Source of the DNA: Peromyscus leucopus
Taxonomy: Eukaryota > Chordata > Mammalia > Rodentia > Cricetidae
DNA length: 64,000 nucleotides
Assembly: GCF_004664715.2 (NCBI RefSeq)
Contig: NC_051069.1
Coordinates: forward strand, 7,083,501 to 7,147,500
Direction: 5' to 3'
Shown piece by piece: positions 36,501-41,361 of the stretch (the first letter of the stretch is position 1; every line of letters starts with the position of its first letter). The notes beneath the pieces were generated by a model. The model ran no database searches. It was not told the origin of the DNA and saw only the letters and a program-made list of their open reading frames with translations. The translations under genes were made by a program, and so were the position numbers.

Positions 36501-37806
36501 AACCTGGATCATCAAGACGTCAGTCCCTGGTGCACTGAGGCTGGATGCAGGCCTCTGCTGCCCAACAGGAGGCCATTCGGTGGCAAACCATAGCACAACC
36601 AGCAAGAAACATGAGGGCCTCTTCTGCGGTTTCTACCCCAGACCAAAGGGAAGGGCGCTAGGGCTGGATAACTGACCCTTGGTTTCCTGGGCAAGAGCAT
36701 GCCAGGGCGGGGCAGGAAGGGTCTCTCAGCCCCGAGTGACACAGCACAGCCAAAGGAGCTCCTTAGGAGCCCAGAAGCCTGGCCCCTTTTGATACTAATT
36801 CTGCCTGCCTGCCTGCCTAGCCTCCATGCGCAGGCATCTTTCAAGTTTTTATCCCCCACATGTGCGTCGCCCTCACCAGCCCATGAAACCGACAGGCGCT
36901 GGTGGTTCCTCGACGCGGTCTCACCACCCCTTCTTTTCAGCACAGGGCGGCTGGACAAGATGATGTCACCTCTCTTTCAAGGATCCCACCCAGGACAGTT
37001 TGGGGTCCCGGCTTGGCTACTTAGGTCAAAGGGCGAGAACAGGGGAGACTTGGTGTTTCCAAGTTCTCGCTTTCCTGACTGTAATTAATTAAATTGCCGG
37101 CTCATCTCTGCGGAAACCCAAGTTCTGGGACTGGGAGGCGAGGCAAGCCCGCCCGCCCGCCTGCCCACTAAGACTACAGCTCTCGAGAACCTAGGCGCAG
37201 GGCAGCTGGCCCGGCCTCCAAGGTCACGGGGAGGGGTCAGGGTGGGAAAGACTGAAGGGCGAGCACGTCTCCCGCATGTCCACCTCAATAACCCCTCTCA
37301 GCTCCTTCCACCCGGGGATGGGGGGGGTGTCCAGGCCACCCATGAGGCGCTCCTCGGCCGAAGCGCGCGCGCCAAGCCGCAAGCGAGGACCCGGCGTGGG
37401 GAACGCGGGCAGCGGGCGGAGGACCCGTGCGGGGCCCCCGCGAGCCCACCACGGGGCCACCCGGATGGCGGCCGACGCGCGCACGCCCTTCCTCCAGCCC
37501 GGGAGGGCGGGCAAGACAATGCCGGCCCCGCCGGGCCGGTCCAGGCCGCACGCCCCCGCCAGCGGGACCGGAGCTGGCCCTCCCCGGGGGCGAAGGGCAG
37601 CGGCGGGAAGGCGCGGGAGCGGTGGCCCGCACGGCCTCGCGCCGCCTCGGGCCCCGCGTGCCCTCCTCCCGCGCCCACCCTGCCTCCGCGTGCACCTCAC
37701 GCGCGCCCAGTCCCGCCGGCGGCCGCACACCCACCTCCTCCTCCAGCGGCGGGCCGCTGGGGCCCGTGCCGGTGCAGTGCTCGACGTCCGGCTTCACGCT
37801 GCTCAT
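6065..37806 (-). CDS. RBPMS2: RBPMS2, RNA-binding protein with multiple splicing 2 (7 coding exons, spliced)
   Basis: Seven exons on the minus strand join into a 204-residue protein with no frame break; the human protein is 209 residues as I recall it. One RRM spans about residues 25-102. RNP2 (LFVSGL) is at residues 28-33, and the RNP1 region (QPVGFVIF) is at 63-70 across the exon 3/4 junction. The leucine known to drive RRM homodimerisation in human (Leu49) corresponds to Leu44, inside ELYLLF. The C-terminal half is low-complexity, with an alanine run near 177-181, and ends in the family signature GWKYRQFC. Known role of the family: cytoplasmic and nuclear binding of RNAs with paired CAC motifs, control of smooth-muscle plasticity and of cardiac splicing. 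The paralogue RBPMS is excluded because its C-terminal half differs. The first ATG has A at -3 and gives the expected N-terminus MSSVKPD. All introns follow GT/AG. Compared with recalled human sequence, the N-terminus is about 5 residues shorter and some substitutions lie in the alanine-rich tail. Confidence 0.97.
6532..6735 (-). mobile_element. B4-type SINE (B1 joined to ID-like)
   Basis: A reverse B1 part ends in 'cgagtgctgggattacagg'. An ID-like reverse segment follows directly, with 'gctaaggactgaacccgggc' and 'gccaggtaagcac'. Confidence 0.7.
6810..6952 (-). mobile_element. B1 SINE
   Basis: A complete B1 on the reverse strand, with 'gagacagggtctctctgg' and 'gggctgggattaaaggc'. Confidence 0.9.
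8690..8870 (+). mobile_element. B3-type SINE
   Basis: It contains 'agtgagatggctcagtggc' and 'ttgccctctgacctccatac', typical of B3. Confidence 0.8.
8884..9068 (+). mobile_element. B2 SINE, near full length
   Basis: It begins 'ggggctggagagatggctca', keeps the tRNA-like promoter boxes, and ends in 'ataaataaatg' with an A-rich tail. Confidence 0.95.
9350..9465 (+). mobile_element. B1 SINE (old)
   Basis: A diverged copy with 'gggcacggtggccatgc' and 'ctttgtctcaaaaa'. Confidence 0.55.
9540..9712 (-). mobile_element. B3-type SINE
   Basis: The reverse strand has 'gggaccaagctcaggtcacc' and 'ttggaggcaagcacctttac'. Confidence 0.7.
9735..9812 (+). mobile_element. B1 SINE fragment
   Basis: The 5' half only: 'actgggcatgatagcaca' to 'gattgccatgagttta'. 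Confidence 0.65.
10103..10230 (-). mobile_element. B1 SINE (old)
   Basis: It contains 'gttgagacagagtttcaat' and 'aatgctgggattacagg'. Confidence 0.75.
10806..11012 (+). mobile_element. B1 plus ID-like pair (B4-type)
   Basis: An old B1 (to about 10918) is followed by an ID-like segment with 'gagatgtagcttagtggtag' and 'gaggccttgggttccat'. Confidence 0.65.
11128..11278 (+). mobile_element. B1 SINE, complete
   Basis: It begins 'gggccgggcggtggtggcgc' and ends 'gaaaccctgtctcaaaac'. Confidence 0.95.
11376..11466 (+). mobile_element. MIR remnant
   Basis: An old mammalian SINE with 'ctccatttaacaaggaaat' and 'aaggtcacacagaggttgag'. Confidence 0.7.
11868..11975 (+). mobile_element. B1 SINE (old)
   Basis: It contains 'cctgtaatcccaatattta' and 'aggtgaggcaggaggatt'. 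Confidence 0.65.
12007..12118 (-). mobile_element. B1 SINE (old)
   Basis: It contains 'tttttgagacaccaagtct' and 'aatcctcctgcctcagttt'. It ends about 105 bp from the exon 6 donor, in the sense direction of RBPMS2. Confidence 0.65.
12223..12371 (-). CDS. RBPMS2: RBPMS2 coding exon 6 (Pro/Ala-rich tail)
   Basis: This exon has 149 nt. After the split tyrosine it reads [20 protein letters not shown] and continues to an alanine run and LHAQ. The acceptor is CCCGTTGTAG and the donor is CAG|GTAAGC. The stretch around [10 protein letters not shown] differs from the human residues I recall, so the low-complexity tail looks more free to change than the RRM. An old B1 sits about 105 bp downstream of the donor. 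Confidence 0.95.
12372..12842 (-). other. RBPMS2: RBPMS2 intron 5
   Basis: This 471-bp intron runs from donor GTGAGT to acceptor GTTGTAG. A short A-rich/GA tract lies at 12580-12606. Nothing else was recognised. Confidence 0.9.
12843..12993 (-). CDS. RBPMS2: RBPMS2 coding exon 5 (end of RRM and linker)
   Basis: This exon has 151 nt. It runs from [16 protein letters not shown], which is the last RRM strand, through [10 protein letters not shown] and [10 protein letters not shown] to ARDP plus one base. The tyrosine codon is split T|AT with the next exon. The acceptor is TTCTTCCCATCTAG and the donor is GTGAGT. Confidence 0.96.
12994..13314 (-). other. RBPMS2: RBPMS2 intron 4
   Basis: This 321-bp intron contains no repeat that I recognise. 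Confidence 0.9.
13315..13377 (-). CDS. RBPMS2: RBPMS2 coding exon 4 (RNP1)
   Basis: This exon has 63 nt and 21 codons, beginning [10 protein letters not shown] and ending AAKNALN, in phase 0/0. It contains the core of RNP1 (GFVIF) and RRM helix 2. The acceptor is TTCCTACTAG and the donor is AAT|GTGAGT. Confidence 0.96.
13378..14158 (-). other. RBPMS2: RBPMS2 intron 3
   Basis: This 781-bp intron has one ID-like SINE at about 13697-13785 and is otherwise unique sequence. Confidence 0.9.
13697..13785 (-). mobile_element. ID-like SINE (old)
   Basis: A poly-T tail is followed by 'actgaggattaaacctagg' and 'ctggcaagtattctatcac'. Confidence 0.65.
14159..14197 (-). CDS. RBPMS2: RBPMS2 coding exon 3
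   Basis: This micro-sized exon has 39 nt and 13 codons, [13 protein letters not shown], in phase 0/0. The acceptor is CTCTCCACAG and the donor is CAG|GTAATT. It is too short to stand out as an open frame and was found by following the RRM. It encodes the beta2-beta3 approach just before RNP1. Confidence 0.95.
14198..14737 (-). other. RBPMS2: RBPMS2 intron 2
   Basis: This 540-bp intron has an A-rich tract at 14468-14488 and a probable MIR remnant at about 14530-14600 (core 'ccactttacagatgag'). Confidence 0.85.
14738..14815 (-). CDS. RBPMS2: RBPMS2 coding exon 2 (start of RRM, RNP2)
   Basis: This exon has 78 nt and 26 codons in phase 0/0. It begins [14 protein letters not shown] and ends LLFRPFK. 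It holds RNP2 (LFVSGL) and the dimerisation helix ELYLLF. The acceptor is TGTCTCCAG|GTC and the donor is AAG|GTGAGT. Confidence 0.97.
15135..15390 (+). mobile_element. B2/B3-type SINE (diverged)
   Basis: It contains 'gaccagagtttgggtctggg', 'acaccctcttctggccac' and a CA/A-rich end. The middle is diverged or holds an insert. Confidence 0.5.
15401..15552 (+). mobile_element. B1 SINE, complete
   Basis: It runs from 'gccgggcagtggtggcgcac' to 'gaaaccctgtcttgggg', with the cricetid 'ataggcaccaaaactacaca' variant. Confidence 0.95.
15803..15955 (+). mobile_element. B1 SINE
   Basis: It runs from 'gcctggcggtggtggtccac' to 'gagccctgtctccaaaacc'. Confidence 0.9.
15956..16098 (+). mobile_element. B1 SINE (old)
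   Basis: It directly abuts the previous B1, with 'gagctgggtatgctggcact' and 'gagaccttgtctcaaaac'. Confidence 0.8.
16188..16326 (-). mobile_element. B1 SINE
   Basis: It contains 'tgactgtcctggaactcaat' and 'agtgctggaattaaagg'. Confidence 0.85.
16340..16555 (-). mobile_element. B2 SINE
   Basis: It contains 'cctgggaattgaactcaggt', 'ggaagagcagccaatgctct' and 'atatctctccaatccc'. Confidence 0.9.
16575..16727 (-). mobile_element. B1 SINE, complete
   Basis: It contains 'caagacaaggtttctctgtg' and 'cgagtgctgggatcaaaggc'. Confidence 0.95.
17040..17275 (-). mobile_element. B4-type composite (ID-like plus B1)
   Basis: An ID-like reverse segment ('ggtactagaaccctgtatat') is followed by a C-run and a reverse B1 ending 'aatgctgggattaaaggcgt'. 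Confidence 0.7.
17280..17393 (-). mobile_element. B1 SINE, internally deleted
   Basis: It contains 'agccctggctgtcccagaag' and 'gtacaccagggtggccttga'; the promoter-proximal part is missing. Confidence 0.75.
17405..17520 (-). mobile_element. B3-type SINE fragment
   Basis: It contains 'ctccaccacgtgggcccc' and 'cactcagccatctcactgtc'. Confidence 0.65.
17560..17766 (-). mobile_element. B2/B3-type SINE with (GT)n
   Basis: It contains 'gagtcccctggaactgagt' and 'ctgctgaaccatctatttc'. A GT run lies at 17585-17608. Confidence 0.75.
17782..17975 (+). mobile_element. B3-type SINE
   Basis: It contains 'aagggctcagtggatgaaga' and 'gacctctggaacccaca'. Confidence 0.7.
18100..18297 (+). mobile_element. B2-related SINE ending in (CA)23
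   Basis: It contains 'gctagagaggtggcttaaca' and 'agtgccctcttctggcc'. The tail has become a perfect CA run at 18251-18296. Confidence 0.85.
18320..18470 (+). mobile_element. B1 SINE, complete
   Basis: It contains 'gcctttaatcccagcacttg' through 'gaaactctgtcttgg'. Probable TSD with two mismatches: 18306-18319 and 18501-18514. Confidence 0.93.
18675..18815 (+). mobile_element. ID SINE (BC1-type) with (GGAA)n tail
   Basis: A clean tRNA-Ala-like ID core has A box 'ttagctcaatgg' and B box 'ggttcgatcc', followed by AAAT and GGAA repeats. Confidence 0.93.
18855..19163 (+). mobile_element. Old B1 interrupted by a B2
   Basis: B1 halves at 18855-18934 and 19092-19163 are continuous once the inserted B2 is removed. 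Confidence 0.7.
18935..19091 (+). mobile_element. B2 SINE with 14-bp TSD
   Basis: The TSD 'agaagttcaaggtc' is exact at 18921-18934 and 19092-19105. This copy lacks the usual 'agcactggctgctcttcc' segment of the B2 head. Confidence 0.95.
19165..19312 (+). mobile_element. B2 SINE, internally deleted
   Basis: It contains 'ggggctggggaaatagatgg' and 'gttaagagcactggctgctc', then skips to the 3' half. Confidence 0.8.
19351..19480 (+). mobile_element. B1 SINE (old)
   Basis: It contains 'gctaggcatggtaactcatg' and 'aagaccctgtctcaaaaatt'. Confidence 0.8.
19575..19715 (-). mobile_element. B1 SINE
   Basis: It contains 'ttttttgagatactatgtag' and 'caatcactggcattaaaggt'. Confidence 0.85.
19757..19885 (+). 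mobile_element. B1 SINE
   Basis: It contains 'aggcagaggcaggaggatc' and 'gaaaccctgtctcaaaaac'. The 5' end is truncated. Confidence 0.9.
20054..20245 (+). mobile_element. B2-related SINE (diverged)
   Basis: It contains 'gagggatggctcagtggtta' and 'ccacttgctgctcttgca'. Confidence 0.75.
21472..21605 (-). mobile_element. B1 SINE
   Basis: It contains 'ttttcgagacagggtttcaa' and 'cttcgaactcacagcagta'. Confidence 0.85.
23203..23496 (+). mobile_element. B1 SINE with a long purine tail
   Basis: The B1 body at 23203-23340 is followed by an A-rich and then (GGAA/GGGA)n tract to about 23490. A TSD with one mismatch lies at 23189-23201 and 23497-23509, so the purine tract belongs to the element. Confidence 0.92.
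24085..24232 (-). mobile_element. B1 SINE, complete
   Basis: It contains 'gagacagggtttctctgtag' and 'cgagtgctgggattgat'. Confidence 0.93.
24328..24425 (-). mobile_element. B1 SINE fragment (old)
   Basis: It contains 'tcttgaggcaggatatcata' and 'aaattcttgattctcttgc'. Confidence 0.55.
24543..24712 (+). mobile_element. B2 SINE
   Basis: It contains 'gctagagagatggctcagca' and 'cagcacccacatggtggctc'. Confidence 0.92.
24932..25060 (-). mobile_element. B1 SINE (old)
   Basis: It contains 'ttctgagacggggactcatg' and 'accttgaactcctgacctc'. Confidence 0.6.
25566..25612 (+). repeat. (TATG)n microsatellite
   Basis: An AT-rich run with six consecutive TATG-type units. Confidence 0.9.
25640..25762 (-). mobile_element. 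B1 SINE (old)
   Basis: It contains 'cccaggctggcctcaaactt' and 'gagtgctggagttacagg'. Confidence 0.75.
25811..25927 (+). mobile_element. B1 SINE (old) with internal duplication
   Basis: It contains 'gagctgggtttggtggtata'. A short unit 'ggaccacatacag' occurs three times at about 25873-25917. Confidence 0.65.
25938..26085 (+). mobile_element. B1 SINE
   Basis: It contains 'agctggcatggtggcacaca' and 'gaaactctgtctcgaaaaac'. Confidence 0.92.
26116..26264 (+). mobile_element. B1 SINE
   Basis: It contains 'ggcagaggcaggaggatttc' and 'gaaaccctgcctcaagaaac'. Confidence 0.8.
26279..26372 (+). mobile_element. B3-type SINE fragment
   Basis: It contains 'ctggaagagggctcagcagt' and 'aattcaacccccaggaccca'. 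Confidence 0.55.
26550..26597 (+). repeat. (CA)n microsatellite
   Basis: About 23 uninterrupted AC units, preceded by a C-run. Confidence 0.95.
26680..26760 (-). mobile_element. ID-like SINE (old)
   Basis: It contains 'actagggattgaacccgagg' and 'cccccactgagttatcccc'. Confidence 0.65.
27336..27530 (+). mobile_element. Two B1 fragments in tandem (old)
   Basis: One is at about 27336-27430 ('ccagccatggtagctcaca') and one at 27440-27530 ('gctgggcttggaggcacaca'). An AT/AC microsatellite follows at 27529-27573. Confidence 0.65.
27529..27573 (+). repeat. (AT)n(AC)n microsatellite
   Basis: A short AT run passes into about 17 AC units. Confidence 0.93.
28187..28325 (+). mobile_element. B1 SINE
   Basis: It contains 'ggctgggcatggtggcacag' and 'gagagactgtctcaaaac'. 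Confidence 0.9.
29759..30085 (-). mobile_element. MaLR LTR, ORR1-like
   Basis: The minus-strand LTR has 'gtgaagagacaccatgacc' at the left edge and 'cccctagtgacacacttcct' in the body. It matches the copies at 32081 (opposite strand) and 46186. Confidence 0.8.
30395..30870 (-). pseudogene. L1 ORF2 fragment (reverse-transcriptase region)
   Basis: The minus frame encodes the L1 motif [15 protein letters not shown] and [11 protein letters not shown], then a part corresponding to the region after the active-site FADD block. Later codons contain stops or shifts, so this is a dead piece of about 475 bp. No L1 ends or tail adjoin it. Confidence 0.93.
31181..31320 (+). mobile_element. B1 SINE
   Basis: It contains 'ttgaggccagcctggtctac' and 'aagaccctgtctcgaaac'; the 5' end is diverged. 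Confidence 0.8.
31505..31640 (-). mobile_element. MIR remnant
   Basis: It contains 'ctcagctcggtttcctcttt' and 'aaaagtgataatgtaagg', typical of reverse-strand MIR. Confidence 0.65.
31910..32036 (-). mobile_element. B1 SINE, internally deleted
   Basis: It contains 'ttctctgtgtagccctggaa' and 'caagtactgggattaaaagg', preceded by a G-run. Confidence 0.85.
32081..32420 (+). mobile_element. MaLR LTR, ORR1-like
   Basis: The plus-strand solo LTR has 'atggtccccataggctcata', 'ttaggaggtgtggcctggtt' and 'aagcaagcccctagttaaat'. No internal region. Confidence 0.85.
32495..32840 (-). mobile_element. Old B1 interrupted by a younger B1
   Basis: The outer parts at 32495-32621 and 32801-32840 read as one reverse B1. 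They are separated by the insertion described in the next entry. Confidence 0.7.
32622..32787 (-). mobile_element. Young full-length B1 with 13-bp TSD
   Basis: The TSD 'cctgtctctactt' is exact at 32609-32621 and 32788-32800. It has the cricetid variant 'tagctttgcgcctttcctgg', a pure T tail, and a consensus-like head 'gccaccaccgcccggc'. Confidence 0.97.
32884..33069 (+). mobile_element. B2 SINE
   Basis: It contains 'ggggctggagtgatggcgca' and 'aagttcaattccctgaaccc'. Confidence 0.9.
33121..33312 (+). mobile_element. URR1-like MITE (hAT-Charlie non-autonomous)
   Basis: Inverted ends 'cagttctcaaccttcctgat' and 'ccatttgagaactgctg' flank a short non-coding body with 'tacttcataactgtaatttt'. Flanking TTTAGA copies at 33115-33120 and 33314-33319 fit an 8-bp TSD, partly decayed. 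Confidence 0.88.
33561..33685 (+). mobile_element. B1 SINE with internal (GGA)n
   Basis: It contains 'agctgggagtgatggcacat'. A GGA/GAA run at 33602-33630 replaces the usual 'gaggcagaggcagg'. Confidence 0.75.
33786..33940 (+). mobile_element. B1 fragment plus ID-like segment (B4-type)
   Basis: A short B1 piece with 'cacctgggaggcagaggcag' is followed by 'ctgggatgcaactcagtgac' and 'gccttgttatcaatcctt'. Confidence 0.55.
34052..34197 (+). mobile_element. B1/B4-type SINE (old)
   Basis: It contains 'catatctgtaatcccagttt' and 'agaaggctgaggcaggaggt'. Confidence 0.65.
34606..34685 (-). mobile_element. B1 SINE fragment (old)
   Basis: It contains 'agcctcactacgtagccaag' and 'gattctcctgtctctgtct'. Confidence 0.5.
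35385..35555 (-). mobile_element. B3-type SINE
   Basis: It contains 'agaggacaacttccaggaat', 'ttggtagccaacgccttacc' and 'gagccatttcaccagttc'. Confidence 0.8.
35845..35995 (+). mobile_element. B1 SINE, complete
   Basis: It contains 'aagcctttaatcccagcact' and 'gaaaccctgtctcgcaaac'. Confidence 0.93.
37735..37806 (-). CDS. RBPMS2: RBPMS2 coding exon 1
   Basis: The coding part is 72 nt and 24 codons, from MSSVKPD to LEEE, and ends in phase 0. The donor on the minus strand is GAG|GTGGGT. The start context is CTCACC-ATG, with A at -3. The exon lies inside the CpG island, and the segment before VRTLF is the acidic, Gly/Pro-rich leader typical of RBPMS2. Confidence 0.95.
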
Positions 37807-38109
37807 GGTGAGGGGGAGGGAGAGTGGGGAGGGGGCGCCGCGGAGAGGGGAGCGGGACCGCGGGGCCCCGAGGTGGGCAGGGGCGCGGCGAGCGGTGCGC
37901 CCCCCGAGGAGCGTGCGGGCTCGTGCGGAGACGGAGGGCTGCGGCGTCCAGCTAAGGAGAAAGGGAGGAGGAGGAGGAGGAAGGGGGGGTCACATGAAGT
38001 TTGGAGGGTGCGGGAGGCGGCCGAAGCGGAGGGGAAGGCACCGGGAACCCGTGCGCAGCCCGAGCGGCCGCCGCCTCCGGCTTTTCACTGCGGCCCGCGA
38101 GTGCGCCCG

Positions 38110-38133
38110 CGGCGGCGGCGGCGGCGGCGGCGG
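38110..38133 (+). repeat. (CGG)8 trinucleotide run
   Basis: Eight perfect CGG units are followed by a G-rich stretch. It lies about 300 nt upstream of the RBPMS2 ATG, either in the 5'UTR or the core promoter. Confidence 0.9.
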
Positions 38134-38259
38134 GGGGCGGGCGCCGGGGGAGGGGGCGGGCGCCGGAACCGGCCTCAGCTGGGGCCCGGCCCGCCCCGCC
38201 CCCGCCCCGCGGTCTCCGGGGGAACGCGCAGCCAATCCCCGCAGCCCACTGCGGGCTCG

Positions 38260-38283
38260 CCCCGGCCCCGGCCCCGGCCCCGG
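38260..38283 (-). repeat. (GGGGCC)4 tract, G-quadruplex candidate
   Basis: Four CCCCGG units lie on the plus strand, giving four runs of four G separated by CC on the sense strand of RBPMS2. The tract is about 450 nt upstream of the start codon. Confidence 0.9.
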
Positions 38284-38600
38284 CCGCCGCGCTCCGGCCT
38301 CCCTGCCTCTCGGAGCTCCGGCGGGCGGGCGGTTTCCCCTCGCCGCTTCCTCGGCCGGTCGGCCGGCCGACCCCCTTCCTCTCTCCCGCACCCGGCTCTC
38401 GCCGCCGCCACCCCCACCACCCCGCCGCCGTCCCTTCTCCGAGGCGAGTTTTTAAACTTTGATGAACTCTTCCAGAGAACTTTTCTTAAAGGAGCCGCGC
38501 GGGGTTGGGTGGCGCGGGAGGTGCCCGGCACGCTGCATCTCCAGCCCGGCGGTGCTCCCGGGTTTCAAACCCTGACGTGGGGTTGGAAGCTGTCATGGGC

Positions 38601-38612
38601 GCACACGCACGC

Positions 38613-38643
<31 letters not shown>
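38601..38643 (+). repeat. (CA)n microsatellite at the edge of the CpG island
   Basis: A mixed CACG/CA run ends in a pure CA run just upstream of the GC-rich promoter. Confidence 0.9.
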
Positions 38644-38744
38644 TTCCCGTGGGGGTCCGGCCCCGCGCGCTCCCCTCGCGCGCGCGGCGGCGGCGGAGGG
38701 CCGGGCTCTAGGGGGGGAAGGCGGGGAAGGGGGAGGGCGGCAAA

Positions 38745-38900
38745 CACCTGATCTTGAGCAAGGCACCGAGTGGTTCTGCTGAGTGACCTTGAGGAAATCA
38801 CTTCCCCTCTCTGGCCCGAGGCGTCCAGCCCCGAGGGTTGGGAATTAGACTACCAAGTCTCCCCCCCCCTTCACCTCCCCAGCTATAAGAGGAGGGTTAG
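38745..38900 (-). mobile_element. MIR remnant (possible)
   Basis: 'gagtgaccttgaggaaatca' and 'cttcccctctctggcc' fit reverse-strand MIR at the edge of the CpG island. Confidence 0.55.
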
Positions 38901-39955
38901 GGAGCCTACTCGTTTTCACCTACAGGAAGAGGTACCTCGAATGACCTAGAAGGTTCCGTTCGTTACCTCCACCCCACTTTTAAGACTCCTCACGTCTCGC
39001 TCTTTTTCCGCTCCAATTCCGAACCCCTAGGGTGGGGGAGGGAAGAGCGGGCTGACGCCTAGGGCGGGGTCACCCAGACTCCCACCCGCAGTGGCCGGGG
39101 CGCGGCCTTAGGGTCGGATTTTTTTCCCCCGGCGGTGTAAATACTGACCAGGACCGTCTGCTATTCTGCAGCTAGTAAAAAACCCTCCCCTACCTGAAGT
39201 CGCACTGGGAGAGCCGTGGCCCTGCGGAGCCGCCGGAGCCTTGGGGTCCTTTCCTGTGCCCCCACCCCCCGCCCCGATCATGCTTCAGCAGCCAGAGCTG
39301 AGAGGGGAGGGGAGCTGGCCCGGGTCAGGCGTCCCCGGGTGCGATCTGCTGCCCCGACTTAACGTATGGAACTGGGGTCTTAGTATTGGGATTTGGGGCG
39401 GGAGCCCGCGCTCAGAGGCGGTGGACATGAAAAGCCTTGGTTGACACCCCTGTACCAGTTAGGAACCTTGACCCTGGGCAGTGGCTTAGACCCTGAGAAT
39501 TTCCCTGCGCCGACCTGCCAAATACAGTTAGCTCCATCACGCGTGAGGGCTGAGCTGTGGCCGACCTCCCTGACAGCTTTGTCGACCTAATACGTCATCT
39601 CACAGGTAAGTAAATTGAGGTTTTTGCTGGTGATATATGCACCCATTTGGGAAATACTCTTGAGCCCCTACTGTGGCCTGGGGGAGGGGTACTCCATTCT
39701 TCCCAGTTTTCGTCCTTCCCGCTTCCGGCATCTCCAGGTGGTACCAATCTTGTGAGTCCTCAGATACCTCTACCACATTTTCCCCTCCTGCAGATCTTCC
39801 CATAAGGCCCTTGATGTCTTCCTTTGCCAAAGAGGAATTCCCATTCCTCCCTCCCCTTAGGATCCTGCTGTAGAAAAATCTCCTGTAGCTCGGGCTTTTT
39901 CCAGAAGAGAAGCACAGTTTACTAAACTTAGGTATCCCTATAGGATTGATTTGAA

Positions 39956-39960
<5 letters not shown>

Positions 39961-39986
<26 letters not shown>

Positions 39987-40162
39987 CTTTCTTTTTTTTT
40001 TTTGTTTGTTTGGTTTTTGTTTTTCAAGACAGGGTTTCTCTGTACTGGCTGTCCTGAAACTCACTTTGTAGACCAGGCTGGCCTAAACTCACTGAAATCC
40101 ACCTGCCTCTGCTTCTGCCTCCCAAGTGCTGGGATCAAAGGCGTGGGCTACCACCACCCAGC
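39961..40162 (-). mobile_element. B1 SINE with 13-bp TSD
   Basis: The TSD 'gatttgaattttt' is exact at 39948-39960 and 40163-40175. A TTTTC/T-rich tail lies on the left. The body has a short extra 'ctgcttctgcctc' duplication. Confidence 0.95.
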
Positions 40163-40199
40163 GATTTGAATTTTTTTAATAGAGAGGCATCTTGTGGTT

Positions 40200-40258
40200 A
40201 AGGGCTCCATTTTATAGATGAGGAAGCTGAGACCCCAAAGAAGTGACAGATGAGGCAT
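40200..40258 (+). mobile_element. MIR core remnant
   Basis: 'ccattttatagatgaggaag' and 'ctgagaccccaaagaagtga' are a classic MIR core. Confidence 0.7.
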
Positions 40259-40519
40259 GGGCCCCCATCACTGCATTTTTCATGTTAGGAAACTGGTAAT
40301 GTTTTTAAAAGTAATACTTCTTTTCTAATGCTAATACACACTTTGTAAATACTGAAAACTCTGAAAATGAAGCCCAGTCCTGCCATCTGATGCACAAGGT
40401 TATTATATCCTCTAGTCCTTTTCTGCATCTTTAAAAACCAAAATTCACCCTATTCAGAACACACACTTTACACTTTTCTTGTAACAGATTCTTCACTCAA
40501 TTTTTGGTGTCCACCTCCC

Positions 40520-40612
40520 CATTTTATTGAGACAGGGCCTGTTTTGTTGAGTAGGTTGAACTCTTAATCCCCCTGCCTCTGACCCTCAAGAAATAGGATT
40601 ACACGCATCTAG
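40520..40612 (-). mobile_element. B1 SINE fragment (old)
   Basis: It contains 'ttattgagacagggcctgtt' and 'aagaaataggattacacgc'. Confidence 0.55.
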
Positions 40613-40619
40613 CACTTCC

Positions 40620-40880
40620 CTTGAAATTATTTGTGGAGTTGGGGCCATATATGTCATGATACTTGTGTGGAGGTTAGAAGACAATTTGGAGATGTTGGTT
40701 TCCTCCTTCTCTAGGTGAGTCCCAGGAATGGAACTCCAGTCTTTAGCCTTGGTGGCAAGCACTTTTCCCAGCTGAACTGACTGGCTGGTGCCTTGTCCCT
40801 CCATGTTTACAGAACAGAGCTGGGGTGTAGGACCAGCTTGGCATGCATAAAGCTCTGTATGCAATCTCTAGCACTGGGGG
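40620..40880. mobile_element. B3-type (minus) followed by ID-like (plus) SINE
   Basis: A reverse B3 is at about 40620-40790 ('gtggaggttagaagacaatt', 'ttggtggcaagcactttt'). A forward ID-like piece follows at 40811-40880. Confidence 0.6.
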
Positions 40881-40917
40881 AAAAGAGTAATTGCTTAACT
40901 CCCATTATATATTATCG

Positions 40918-41075
40918 TTTGTTTGTTTGTTAGTTTTTCAAGACAGGGTTTCTCTGGTAAGTCCTGGCTGTCCTGGAACTCACTCTGTAGACCAGGCTGT
41001 CCCTGAACTCAGAAATCCGCCTGCCTCTGCCTCTGAGTGCTAGGATTAAAGGCGTGCGCCACCACCTGGCTATAT
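40918..41075 (-). mobile_element. B1 SINE, complete
   Basis: It contains 'caagacagggtttctctggt' and 'gctaggattaaaggcgtgcg'. Confidence 0.95.
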
Positions 41076-41191
41076 CTTATCTTTTATGTAACATTACTAT
41101 CTCTTGTTAAATATTATTTTCATTTTCTTTCTTTTTTTTTTTTTACTTGCTTTCATAAGCAACACTTAAATAAAAAAAAAAAAAATATTCT

Positions 41192-41325
41192 TTGCTGGGT
41201 GAAGTGATGCTTGGCTTTAGTCCCAGCACTGGGGAGGCAGAGGCAGGTAGATCTCTGAATTTGAGACTAATCTAGTCTCCAGAGTGAGTTTCAGGACAGC
41301 CAGGATTACACAGAGAAACCCTGTT
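41192..41325 (+). mobile_element. B1 SINE
   Basis: It contains 'gctgggtgaagtgatgcttg' and 'acacagagaaaccctgtt'. Confidence 0.88.
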
Positions 41326-41361
41326 GGGGGGTGGGGGGAGGACGACAAACAAAAAAATCTC

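Larger units (their letters stand above)
14816..37734 (-). other. RBPMS2: RBPMS2 intron 1 (22.9 kb)
   Basis: This large first intron is dense in SINEs on both strands and has several CA/GT and GGAA microsatellites. The repeat-poor blocks 20250-21470, 21605-23190 and 28330-29750 contrast with the rest and could hold regulatory DNA, but no exon or known motif cluster was recognised in them. Confidence 0.9.
37310..38720 (-). promoter_or_regulatory. RBPMS2: CpG-island promoter of RBPMS2
   Basis: This is the only long CpG-dense stretch in the window. It covers exon 1 and about 900 nt upstream of the ATG. It contains GC boxes (CCGCCCC repeats at 38190-38210), a CCAAT motif on the plus strand at 38232-38236, a (CGG)8 run and a (CCCCGG)4 run. 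No TATA box is obvious, as expected for a CpG-island promoter. The exact transcription start cannot be read from sequence. Long open frames on all strands here are a GC-content artefact. Confidence 0.85.

Noticed and set aside
37276..38751. A 491-codon open frame on the plus strand, and other long frames on both strands, over the CpG island
   Set aside because: The frames are open in several phases at once because the DNA is GC-rich and poor in TAA/TAG. The predicted proteins are Arg/Pro/Ala/Gly-rich without domains, and the true coding exon is only 72 nt on the minus strand.
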